Positions 1 to 5,601 of a DNA stretch of 5,746 bases are shown here, piece by piece. Positions within the stretch are counted from its first letter, which is position 1; the number at the start of each line of letters is the position of its first letter. This DNA is from Ignavibacteriales bacterium (GTDB taxonomy: Bacteria > Bacteroidota > Ignavibacteria > Ignavibacteriales > Melioribacteraceae). The notes below the pieces were generated by a model. That model had not been told where the DNA came from and searched no databases. It was given only the letters and a program-made list of their open reading frames with translations. Both the position numbers and the translations under genes were made by a program. The stretch is from positions 1-5,746 of the forward strand of contig JALWSN010000311.1 of NCBI GenBank assembly GCA_027080245.1. The letters are read 5' to 3'.

Positions 1-528
1 GTCCGGTCCTGTTATTTTCAAAAGTTTTTCGAAAATCTTTAGGGCTTTGCGCGGATGAGAAAACTGGTTCAGAACGCCAAGATTGTAATAAGCGCGCGCG
101 TCCGTTGAATCCATTTTAATTATTTTGTTGAACACAATTTCCGCAGAATCGACGTTGTGGCTAATAGAATAAACGTTGCCGAGCAAATGAAAGTACTCGA
201 TGTTTGTCGAATCCAAACGAAGAGCGGCTTTTGCGTTTTCCAAGGCCGGCAGCAATTTGTTCATCTTTAAGTAAGCTTTGCCAAGGGAATAGTAAATGCC
301 GGCTGTAGTGTCGAACCTCAAGGCTTTTTTGTAATCATTAACGGCTTGTTTCAGATTTCCTTTCAGCTCCTGCGCGTTTCCGTCAATAAAAAATTTCATT
401 GCCAGTTCGTTCATCTTGCGTGGCTTTTTATGGCTTTCGTTTTGTTTTATTTCCTCTTTGCTCGAAGAACAGCCCCAGAACAATGGAATTAAAATAGCCG
501 CAATTAAGAAGGGATTTTTATTTTTCAT
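1..528 (-). CDS. TPR-repeat lipoprotein, C-terminus beyond the window
   Basis: I translated 176 codons from the ATG at 528-526 to the left edge without a stop, so the C-terminus is missing. Residues 1-19 form a short basic then hydrophobic signal ending in FWGC, with Cys20 as the probable lipidated residue. This is a loose lipobox, because Trp is unusual just before Gly. A Ser/Lys/Glu linker follows. Four tetratricopeptide repeats are then visible at about 43-75, 76-108, 109-142 and 143-176. They carry the usual helix-A pattern (YYSLGKAYLK, YYNLGVL) and helix-B endings (KALRFD, AALRLD, KIIKMD). TPR proteins are protein-binding scaffolds, and this one would sit on the periplasmic side of a membrane; its partner is unknown. 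The ribosome-binding site is weak (GAG seven bases before ATG). It lies 135 bp downstream of rsgA in the same direction and may have its own promoter. TPR identity is firm, lipidation is probable, and the biological role is not recognisable. Confidence 0.88.
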   Translation of the reverse strand, partial: MKNKNPFLIAAILIPLFWGCSSSKEEIKQNESHKKPRKMNELAMKFFIDGNAQELKGNLKQAVNDYKKALRFDTTAGIYYSLGKAYLKMNKLLPALENAKAALRLDSTNIEYFHLLGNVYSISHNVDSAEIVFNKIIKMDSTDARAYYNLGVLNQFSHPRKALKIFEKLLKITGPD

Positions 529-563
529 TTTGTCACTCGTCTTTTTAATTGAATAGTGATTTT

Positions 564-592
564 TTTGAACGGAAATTCAATTTTAGTTCAAA
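564..592. repeat. 7-bp inverted repeat TTTGAAC/GTTCAAA
   Basis: TTTGAAC at 564-570 and GTTCAAA at 586-592 are perfect reverse complements separated by 15 bp. The core TTGAA or its complement TTCAA begins at 565, 576 and 587, that is every 11 bp, and so falls on roughly the same face of the helix. The site lies 36-64 bp upstream of the TPR lipoprotein start, where an operator could act. In AT-rich DNA such short words also arise by chance, so the function is only a suggestion. Confidence 0.35.
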
Positions 593-636
593 TTTTTGTT
601 TAAAGATATTTAAAATAACGAGAAAAGAACTAAATT

Positions 637-658
637 GCTTTTTAAAAAGCGCCGGCGC
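637..658 (-). terminator. overlapping palindromes after rsgA, possible weak terminator
   Basis: GCTTTTTAAAAAGC (637-650) is a perfect 14-bp palindrome. It shares its last GC with the perfect 10-bp palindrome GCGCCGGCGC (649-658). Read on the minus strand, the GC-rich palindrome comes five bases after the rsgA stop codon and is followed at once by TTTTT, the order expected of an intrinsic terminator. The folded stem would be short, however: three pairs around a CCGG loop. Any terminator would therefore be weak, and the pair could instead be a protein-binding site. Confidence 0.35.
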
Positions 659-663
659 AAATT

Positions 664-1617
664 CTAATAGGTGTTTTCTTCCTCGAAAGTTCCCAGAATG
701 TTCAAATAACTGACGTAACGCTTTTTGTCTATTTTACCCAACTCCACGGCTTTTACCACGGCACAGCCGGGTTCGTGGTAGTGAGTGCAGGAATTAAATT
801 TGCAATCGTGAATGAACGGTTTGAATTCCACGAACATATGTCCCAAATCCTCTTTACGCAATCCGTACGGTTCAATTTCCCTAATTCCCGGAGTGTCCAC
901 TACCCATGTGGTTTCGTTAATTTTTACCATACTAACGGTTACGGTTGTGTGCCTTCCTTTCTTAGAGTAATCGCTGATCTCGCCAACCTTCAAATTCAAA
1001 TCCGGGAAAAGCGCGTTTAACAACGAGGACTTACCTACGCCGCTTGCGCCCCAAAAGGCTGTGGTTTTTCCTCCGAGAGCGGTTTCTAATTCCTTTAATC
1101 CCCTTTTTCGAACGGCGCTTGTTTCAAAAACTTCGTAACCAAGTTGGGAATAAAGTTCGCGCCACTGGCTTCTTTCGTCGTTCGAATCCAAGTCGATTTT
1201 ATTAATTACAATTTTAGCCGTAATTTCCGAACTCTCGGAAGCCACCAGTATTCTATCGAGTAAACGGTTGTTAAATTTCGGATTCAAAACGCTCGTAACT
1301 ATCACGAGCTGGTCCAAATTTGCGGCAACAATTTGCTCGAGCCTTTCCCCACGGAAGCTTGCCCCTTTCTTTCTGGGCGCTTTGCGCGAAAGGTAATTCT
1401 TCCGCGGTAAAACCTCCTCGATTACGCCCGTTCTTTCATCAGCTAACCTAATTCGAACCCTGTCCCCCACAGCCACGGGATCGAGGAGAAATAATTTGTC
1501 TTTTTTAAATTGTAATTCTTTTTTTACTCGCCCTCTTAAAGTGCAAATGATTAATTTATTTTCGTCCGTCAGCGTGTAAATGTTCTTACTTTCAATTCTA
1601 ACTACTTTAGCTTCGAT
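664..1617 (-). CDS. rsgA: small ribosomal subunit biogenesis GTPase RsgA
   Basis: RsgA (YjeQ/YloQ) is a cytoplasmic circularly permuted GTPase that binds the decoding region of the 30S subunit late in assembly. With the start at 1617 the protein has 317 residues, normal for the family. An OB-fold occupies about 1-80 (CTLRGRV near 28-34, then PVAVGDRVR). The G motifs come in permuted order: NKID at 139-142 (G4), SA near 167-168 (G5), GASGVGKSS at 190-198 (G1/P-loop), GRHTT at 221-225 (G2) and DTPG at 241-244 (G3). The C-terminal zinc site is Cys272, Cys277, His279 and Cys285. The first GTG in frame (1476) would remove most of the OB-fold. Upstream, the frame is open to a TGA at 1647-1645 and contains no ATG, GTG or TTG. 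The ATC at 1617-1615 sits seven bases after GGAGG and places the start where RsgA proteins normally begin, so I chose it. The family is certain; the ATC start is inferred. Confidence 0.95.
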   Translation of the reverse strand: MEAKVVRIESKNIYTLTDENKLIICTLRGRVKKELQFKKDKLFLLDPVAVGDRVRIRLADERTGVIEEVLPRKNYLSRKAPRKKGASFRGERLEQIVAANLDQLVIVTSVLNPKFNNRLLDRILVASESSEITAKIVINKIDLDSNDERSQWRELYSQLGYEVFETSAVRKRGLKELETALGGKTTAFWGASGVGKSSLLNALFPDLNLKVGEISDYSKKGRHTTVTVSMVKINETTWVVDTPGIREIEPYGLRKEDLGHMFVEFKPFIHDCKFNSCTHYHEPGCAVVKAVELGKIDKKRYVSYLNILGTFEEENTY

Positions 1618-1621
1618 GCCG

Positions 1622-1646
1622 TTTCCTCCGGGAAATTGTAAATTTC
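1622..1646 (-). promoter_or_regulatory. two mutually exclusive short hairpins in the rsgA leader
   Basis: On the minus strand GAAATT-TAC-AATTTC (1646-1632) can form a six-pair stem with a three-base loop. The overlapping TTTCC-CGGA-GGAAA (1635-1622) can form a five-pair stem that places GGAGG partly in the loop and partly in the stem. They share bases 1635-1632, so only one can form at a time: the first leaves the ribosome-binding site free and the second masks it. Both are small and of modest stability, and a regulatory role is inference only. Confidence 0.35.
1625..1629 (-). promoter_or_regulatory. Shine-Dalgarno GGAGG that decides the rsgA start
   Basis: On the minus strand GGAGG is followed by seven bases (AAACGGC) and then ATC at 1617-1615. 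It is the strongest Shine-Dalgarno match near the gene, and its spacing is ideal for that ATC. No canonical start codon lies in frame at a usable distance. Confidence 0.7.
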
Positions 1647-1662
1647 AAAAAAAAGCAATTCG

Positions 1663-1691
1663 AATTTAAGACCCTTTTTAATTTTATTCAA
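1663..1691 (-). promoter_or_regulatory. candidate sigma-70 type promoter for rsgA
   Basis: On the minus strand TTGAAT (1691-1686) and TAAATT (1668-1663) each match four of six consensus bases, with a 17-bp A-rich spacer. Transcription would begin near 1656, giving a leader of about 39 nt that contains both small hairpins and the Shine-Dalgarno. The region is AT-rich, so chance matches are likely. Confidence 0.4.
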
Positions 1692-1829
1692 TTGGGAAAA
1701 CTCTTGAAGTTGGTTTAAACAGCCTCGAACAGAAACGCCCCTTCCCTAAAAATCCGCTTGAACTAAACTTAGCCAGAGCTTTGCGGGTAAGAAGGCGTTT
1801 AGCCATTTGCCTAAAATAACCGCCGTTTT
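1692..1829. other. 3' region of the FadL-like gene, no gene seen
   Basis: This stretch separates the end of the FadL-like gene from the rsgA promoter candidate. I see no coding frame, RNA gene or strong terminator. There is one weak AT-rich stem (TTTAG/CTAAA arms within 1798-1815, with a mismatch inside), and an 8-bp direct repeat AATAACCG (1815-1822 and 1832-1839) that reaches into the stop-codon end of the gene. Neither is convincing as a functional site. Confidence 0.5.
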
Positions 1830-3275
1830 TTAATAACCGTATTTAATTGTAAAAATAAAATCGCTTTTCTTCAGGCTCTGGTAAACTCTGGAAACATTGT
1901 AACCGTAGTTGTCGGCGTAGTTCTGCCACGAGCCGCGAACGTAGGCAAAGTCCAGCTCAACATTGTTCGAAGCCTTAAAACCCGCGCCTAAAGTGTAGTA
2001 AATTCTGTCGTAACTTTTGGGGTCGGATTTGTAAGGGGCTTTTCTGAAAATGTAGCCCGCCCGGATTGCAATCGGGAAGCGAGGCAATTTGAACTCGCCG
2101 CCGAATGAATAATTAAAAGCGCTGCGAAAAAGATTTTTAATATCGTCGTTGTTCTGGCTCATTAAATTAGGCTGCAAGCCTCCGCTAAATTCCATTTGGG
2201 TGTAATCAATAAAAGCTGCGTCGGCTGCAAGCGTTAATCCTCTCATCGAAACAGAAGCTCCGCCGGAGAAAACAAATGGCGTGGTAATGTCGTACTCTAT
2301 TGTCGATTTCAACGGCGGGTCAATCGAGAAGGAATAATCCTTGAACAAACTTTCTCCGTAAACAGTGTAAGTCTCCTTAACGGTGTATTTTGTAGGAAAT
2401 TGAACTGCGGCTCCAAGGTTGAACATTCTTAATTTGTAAAGAAATCCAAGTTTAAGGTTCCAGCCTGTTAAATCCCAATTAATAATGTCGTTTAAGTAAA
2501 AGCTCTGGAAATCTCTTGTTCGAGGGTCGGTGGAATCGAGCAAAAGGCTTTGCGGGTAAACATCCTTTGTGTCCTCCTCGTAGTAATTCCGTTTGCTTTT
2601 GTAGGAACCGGAAATCAAATTCAGCGTTGCGCCAAAGAAAACATTTTTTGCAATTTCAATTGCGCCGGCGAACGCCCAAGCGTTCGTTCCGCCTTCGTTA
2701 ATTAAATTGCCGTGCTGCCTTAGATTTCCGTAGATTAAAGTTTCGTCCTTAAGGTAATTGCCGTTGGAATCGTACGTCGGATAGCTCAATCCAAGATTGT
2801 AAGCAATGTCGTCGTTGTTGGCGGTTAACTCTTGAATCATTGAAGTATTGCCCGAATTAAATCCGTCGAAGTTGTAAGCTGAATTAAAATTGCTCAGTCG
2901 ATTGTAGCCCATTGCAATTACAAAGCTGCCGCGAGCTACAGGAAAGGGGTAAGCAAAACCAATGTGGTTTAAGTTAGTTTTGTTAAGATTAAAATCGGTT
3001 TGATTTCCGAACAAAGTGGAATTTGCGTTAAATGAATCGTAATTAAAGCCGCCCTGAAGCTGGGCGTTCTGCATTAAACCAAGCCCTGCGGGATTAAAAT
3101 AAACCGAAGAATAATCTCCGCCGACTGCAATAAAGCTGTTGCCCATTCCCAAAGTTCGCGCGCTTTGCCCGAAACTTAATCTCGAAAGTCTCAGAGCGTC
3201 GTTGAAATCCTGCCCCGGACTAATCGTTGCAAAAAATATTATTGTTAAAACAGAAAGAATTACTTGCTTTTTCAT
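1830..3275 (-). CDS. FadL/OmpP1-like outer-membrane beta-barrel protein
   Basis: This 481-residue protein begins with a Sec signal peptide (about 1-22, basic MKKQ then hydrophobic, ending SPGQ). Next comes a segment typical of the FadL/OmpP1 and PorV-type barrels: ARTLGMGNSFIAVGGD and then YFNPAGLG, with NPAG at 61-64. The rest is alternating amphipathic beta strands and Asn/Tyr/Asp-rich loops up to a terminal Tyr (FTIKYGY), as expected of a BAM-inserted barrel. FadL proteins carry hydrophobic compounds such as fatty acids across the outer membrane, and PorV proteins act in type IX secretion. Length and overall layout favour a FadL-like transporter, but the substrate cannot be told. The start is supported by GGAG (3285-3282) six bases before ATG. 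The gene follows the Tyr/Arg-rich lipoprotein gene by 33 bp and is probably cotranscribed with it. Confidence 0.85.
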   Translation of the reverse strand: MKKQVILSVLTIIFFATISPGQDFNDALRLSRLSFGQSARTLGMGNSFIAVGGDYSSVYFNPAGLGLMQNAQLQGGFNYDSFNANSTLFGNQTDFNLNKTNLNHIGFAYPFPVARGSFVIAMGYNRLSNFNSAYNFDGFNSGNTSMIQELTANNDDIAYNLGLSYPTYDSNGNYLKDETLIYGNLRQHGNLINEGGTNAWAFAGAIEIAKNVFFGATLNLISGSYKSKRNYYEEDTKDVYPQSLLLDSTDPRTRDFQSFYLNDIINWDLTGWNLKLGFLYKLRMFNLGAAVQFPTKYTVKETYTVYGESLFKDYSFSIDPPLKSTIEYDITTPFVFSGGASVSMRGLTLAADAAFIDYTQMEFSGGLQPNLMSQNNDDIKNLFRSAFNYSFGGEFKLPRFPIAIRAGYIFRKAPYKSDPKSYDRIYYTLGAGFKASNNVELDFAYVRGSWQNYADNYGYNVSRVYQSLKKSDFIFTIKYGY

Positions 3276-3308
3276 TTACGACTCCATTAAACAATTAGAA
3301 CAATAAAA

Positions 3309-4247
3309 TTATCTTCTACGGGCGGATCTCCCTCTTGAAGAACGCCCTGACGAGCCCGAACTTCTTGAACCAGAGCTTCTGCTTGAACCGTAACTTCCCG
3401 AACTACGCGACGAACGGGAAGGTGTGTAGCTCCTGTAAACAGGGCGGTAACTACGCGCCGGAGCGCGCCAGCTTGAGCTTCTGCTACGGTGAACGGATTT
3501 AGCCTTGCGCTGGGAAGGACGCCTTGAACGAACGGCTCTCCCGCGCGTTCTTCCCCTCGAGCCGCGGGCTTTTACTTTCCTTTCGCCTGCGGGTCTCCTC
3601 CTTCGGTAAGTTTTGCCGTTCGAACCGCCGGAAGAACCGTTAACGCTCGGACGGTTAAAATTCAAATTAGCTTTACGATTTCTTAAATTGTTTCTTGAGT
3701 CTCTTGAATAACCCGAATTGCCACCCGAATTTCTCCCCCTGTTCCTCGTTAAATAATACCTACTTGAACGTCCGCGTAAACCGAGCGTGTTTCTTAATCT
3801 TGTTAAAGCACTGCTGCGGTATCTGTAAACTCCAGATTGGTAACCCCCGTAGTAATAAGGATAATAAGAATAGTAAGGATCCCAGTAACCGCCATAATAA
3901 TCATAGTAGAACGGGTCGTAATCGTACCAGTAAAAGGGACGCCAGTTCCAGTAAAACGGATCGTAATAACCCCAGATGAGCGAATAATTGGGGTAGTACC
4001 CCCCAAAATAATGTCCGTAACCAAAGCCCCAATCGCTGTTGTAAATATTAACTATGTTTAGCGGTCCGGAATAATTTGCCGCAGTTGAATCGTAGTTGGT
4101 TGTGTCCTCCTCGGCATACTGACTTTCGGAATATTCGTCGTTGCCGGAATAATAGCCTGAATCGTTGCTTACGTAAAATTGAGTGTAGCAGCCGGAAAGG
4201 GAATAAAAAATTCCAAACATTAAAATGTATTTCAAAAGCTTTTTCAT
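3309..4247 (-). CDS. lipoprotein with Tyr/Trp-rich middle and Arg/Ser-rich tail
   Basis: I recognise no named family. The 312-residue product has a lipoprotein signal (residues 1-19, SLSG before Cys20). An acidic Ser/Asn/Asp/Tyr stretch follows (21-60), then an aromatic block: 35 of residues 71-140 are Tyr, Trp or Phe, with recurring YDPFY/WDPYY units near 95, 110 and 123. From about 141 to the end the protein is basic and low-complexity, with 45 Arg in 172 residues in RSS, RGR and SRS patterns, and little predicted fold. The frame continues 48 codons upstream to 4391, but that extension has no signal-like start. The ATG at 4247-4245 is preceded six bases away by GAGG and gives a clean lipobox, so I use it. 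The protein should be membrane-anchored and exposed to the periplasm or cell surface. It lies 33 bp before the FadL-like gene, suggesting joint expression. Lipidation is well supported; the function is unknown. Confidence 0.85.
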   Translation of the reverse strand: MKKLLKYILMFGIFYSLSGCYTQFYVSNDSGYYSGNDEYSESQYAEEDTTNYDSTAANYSGPLNIVNIYNSDWGFGYGHYFGGYYPNYSLIWGYYDPFYWNWRPFYWYDYDPFYYDYYGGYWDPYYSYYPYYYGGYQSGVYRYRSSALTRLRNTLGLRGRSSRYYLTRNRGRNSGGNSGYSRDSRNNLRNRKANLNFNRPSVNGSSGGSNGKTYRRRRPAGERKVKARGSRGRTRGRAVRSRRPSQRKAKSVHRSRSSSWRAPARSYRPVYRSYTPSRSSRSSGSYGSSRSSGSRSSGSSGRSSRGRSARRR

Positions 4248-4253
4248 GGCAAA

Positions 4254-4257
4254 CCTC
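4254..4257 (-). promoter_or_regulatory. Shine-Dalgarno GAGG that decides the lipoprotein start
   Basis: On the minus strand GAGG precedes ATG (4247-4245) by six bases. It overlaps the alternative in-frame ATG at 4259-4257, which would add MRFA in front of the signal peptide. The lower ATG is preferred because it has the better site and begins the signal peptide with MKK. Confidence 0.65.
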
Positions 4258-4277
4258 ATGTTTTTAAAATTTAATAG

Positions 4278-4309
4278 CAAATATTGTGCCTTAAAAATAA
4301 CCTTTCCAA
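4278..4309 (-). promoter_or_regulatory. possible Bacteroidota-style promoter for the lipoprotein gene
   Basis: On the minus strand TTG (4309-4307) is followed 21 bp later by AATATTTG (4285-4278), one base off the TAnnTTTG element known from Bacteroidota promoters. A start of transcription would fall shortly downstream and give a leader of roughly 25 nt. Whether this organism uses that element is unknown, and the surrounding DNA is AT-rich. Confidence 0.25.
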
Positions 4310-4458
4310 TTGCAATTTTATGGCTTTTGAATTTTAGCCTGTACTTAACAAGACTCAAATTGTACAAAAAATAAAACAATTGAGAACGCAAAAACAGGCG
4401 AAAATTCAGTCCGAAAGTTCAACAATGGAATTTCGTCAAAGTTTCAATTGCGGCGGAT
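4310..4458. other. intergenic region between the small barrel and lipoprotein genes
   Basis: This is most of the 211-bp gap and is AT-rich. An in-frame upstream extension of the lipoprotein reading frame reaches 4391, but its composition does not look coding and it has no export signal. I see no strong hairpin with a T run after the barrel gene, so no terminator is called. Its length compared with the 15-33 bp gaps nearby suggests a boundary between transcription units. Confidence 0.5.
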
Positions 4459-5226
4459 TTAAATGGCTTTAATGTATTCTACGAAAATGCCCCTGTCGGC
4501 TTTGTTACTGTTGATTTTTTTGTTTTCGAGAAGATTTCTTAAATCCACACCCACAGTAAATCCCTGTCCAACCGACCACCTGACTCCGAAGTTCAGGTAA
4601 CCGTTGCCGGAGCCCAACGCCGCTGCGTTGTTGTCGTTAATTGCAAAATCGTATTCGGCAATTAAGGAAATTTTCCCTCCGATTGTTTTTTCAGCCCCAA
4701 CGCCAAAATTCAAATCCTTGTCGCCGTCTTTTCTTTCCAGCGAATAATTAACTACTGCGTGCAGGCTAAGATAGCCGAGGAATTTAAAATTCTTACTTGC
4801 CGCCGCAAAGAATCCTGGGGATTTAATTTCGTAGCGATTCAAATTCGAAAAGTAAGTCCCCTTTCCCTGCGAATCGAATCCAATTGTCAGAGCGGGGTAA
4901 GTTTCCGTTTCGTCCAGAATTCGCGCCCTCACGTTAACCCCGGGCAGTCTGTACCATGTGATCGCGCCCGTGCCTATTACGTTCGAGCCGCCGAAGGAAA
5001 GTCCGAAGCTAAAATTATTAAACACGCCAACCTCAAGCTTTGCAATTACGACTCCCGCCGGCATTACATTCAAAGTGGTTCCGACAAAACCTTTCTCCAG
5101 AATGCCCGCCGTTGGCAAATCAATCAGAGAACGGTATTCGTATTTAGCGTTTCCGCCGGCTGTGCCCTGTCCCCAAACAACCGTCGTAAAAATCAGAACG
5201 AAAGTTAAGTTTAAAAATTTTTTCAT
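4459..5226 (-). CDS. small secreted outer-membrane beta-barrel, YjbH-like in style
   Basis: The 255-residue product has a Sec signal peptide (MKKFLNLTFVLIFTTVVWGQ, cleavage near 20) and then alternating short beta strands with Gly/aromatic turns. Examples are GVFNNFSFGLSFGGSNVIG at 67-85, PALTIGFDSQGKGTY at 111-125 and GYLSLHAVVNYSLE at 151-164. The phrase PALTIG-D-GKGTYFS followed by a FFAAASKNF strand resembles the YjbH group of polysaccharide-associated outer-membrane barrels. That resemblance is from memory of motif style and is not secure. The last residues are EYIKAI, without the usual terminal Phe/Tyr/Trp of BAM substrates. A CGGGA motif lies six bases before ATG. It starts 15 bp after the Ig-like anchor gene and so probably belongs to the cysS transcription unit. 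The envelope location is well supported; the function is unknown. Confidence 0.75.
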   Translation of the reverse strand: MKKFLNLTFVLIFTTVVWGQGTAGGNAKYEYRSLIDLPTAGILEKGFVGTTLNVMPAGVVIAKLEVGVFNNFSFGLSFGGSNVIGTGAITWYRLPGVNVRARILDETETYPALTIGFDSQGKGTYFSNLNRYEIKSPGFFAAASKNFKFLGYLSLHAVVNYSLERKDGDKDLNFGVGAEKTIGGKISLIAEYDFAINDNNAAALGSGNGYLNFGVRWSVGQGFTVGVDLRNLLENKKINSNKADRGIFVEYIKAI

Positions 5227-5241
5227 TGTCTTTCCCGTTTT

Positions 5242-5601
5242 TTATTTTACTTCGAATTCCACAATTGCAGGCGCCAAAAAATATTTCCCTTTTAATTTCA
5301 ATTTTACTTTGCCCTGTCTATCGTTCAAATCAAATCTAAATCCGTCCTTCAGGGCGGAAACATTATTAACCAATTCTTTGCCCGTCAGGAACTCCACTTT
5401 GCTTTTCACTTTTGTAAAAAGAGCTTTTCCTCCTAATGCGTTAACTCCAATAACTTCAATAATTTGCGAGCCGTTAGGCTTTGCGGCGCCTTTATTTTCG
5501 GCAATTACCTTAACTTCGTAAACGTTAAATAAAAAATACCAGATTGCAAAGACAATGGCAAGGGAAAAGAAAACGCCCGTTAACGCAAAAGCAATTTTCA
5601 T
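5242..5601 (-). CDS. single-pass membrane protein with one Ig-like beta domain
   Basis: The protein has 119 residues. Residues 3-27 are a strong hydrophobic helix (ALTGVFFSLAIVFAIWYFLF) with no cleavage site after it, so a membrane anchor is likely. Residues 28-119 look like a small beta sandwich: alternating strands (YEVKVIAE, SQIIEVIGVNALGG, KVEFLTGKELV, FRFDLNDRQGKVKLKLKG) and a final strand IVEFEVK. The order of NG, then a V-GVNALGG strand, then a D-GKV-LKL strand recalls invasin-type bacterial Ig-like (Big_1) domains. This is pattern-based and uncertain. The start codon overlaps the cysS stop as ATGA, and its Shine-Dalgarno (AAGGG, seven bases before ATG) lies inside the last cysS codons, so translational coupling is likely. 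The gene for a secreted barrel follows 15 bp later. A link to that barrel is plausible, but I do not recognise the function. Confidence 0.8.
   Translation of the reverse strand: MKIAFALTGVFFSLAIVFAIWYFLFNVYEVKVIAENKGAAKPNGSQIIEVIGVNALGGKALFTKVKSKVEFLTGKELVNNVSALKDGFRFDLNDRQGKVKLKLKGKYFLAPAIVEFEVK

Larger units (their letters stand above)
529..663 (-). other. intergenic region before the TPR lipoprotein gene
   Basis: These 135 bp are strongly AT-rich and hold no ORF I believe in. They contain two overlapping palindromes just after rsgA and a set of TTGAA/TTCAA elements closer to the TPR gene, each listed separately. I looked for a promoter on the minus strand. TTGAAT-like -35 hexamers are present, but none has a good -10 hexamer at 16-18 bp, so I do not place one. 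Confidence 0.6.

Noticed and set aside
775..1020. Plus-strand ORF inside rsgA
   Set aside because: It is antisense to the conserved GTPase and zinc-binding motifs and has no independent support.
664..1476. Shorter rsgA starting at GTG 1476
   Set aside because: It begins within the conserved VAVGDRV motif, and 47 upstream residues match the RsgA OB-fold, so the gene must start further upstream.
1798..1815. Hairpin after the FadL-like gene as a terminator
   Set aside because: The stem has only five AT-rich pairs, a mismatch follows, and no useful T run is placed after it.
1815..1839. 8-bp direct repeat AATAACCG around the FadL-like stop as a mobile-element scar
   Set aside because: Nothing but 9 bp lies between the copies, there are no terminal inverted repeats, and one copy is coding sequence at the gene's end.
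3695..4061. Overlapping ORFs opposite and out of frame with the Tyr-rich block
   Set aside because: Their Ile/Val/Thr/Asn-rich products are by-products of repeated TAT/TAC and GGA/GGT codons read in other frames.
4248..4391. 48-codon N-terminal extension of the Tyr/Arg-rich lipoprotein
   Set aside because: It would bury the signal peptide and lipobox inside the protein. The ATG at 4247 has a GAGG site at six bases and begins with a normal MKK signal.
4759..5208. Plus-strand ORF of 149 codons inside the small barrel gene
   Set aside because: It is antisense to a convincing secreted protein and its product has no domain or export-signal features.
4958..5521. Plus-strand ORF of 187 codons across the barrel and Ig-anchor genes
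   Set aside because: It lies antisense to two well-supported genes, has no recognisable domain, and its composition is that of a reverse-strand shadow.
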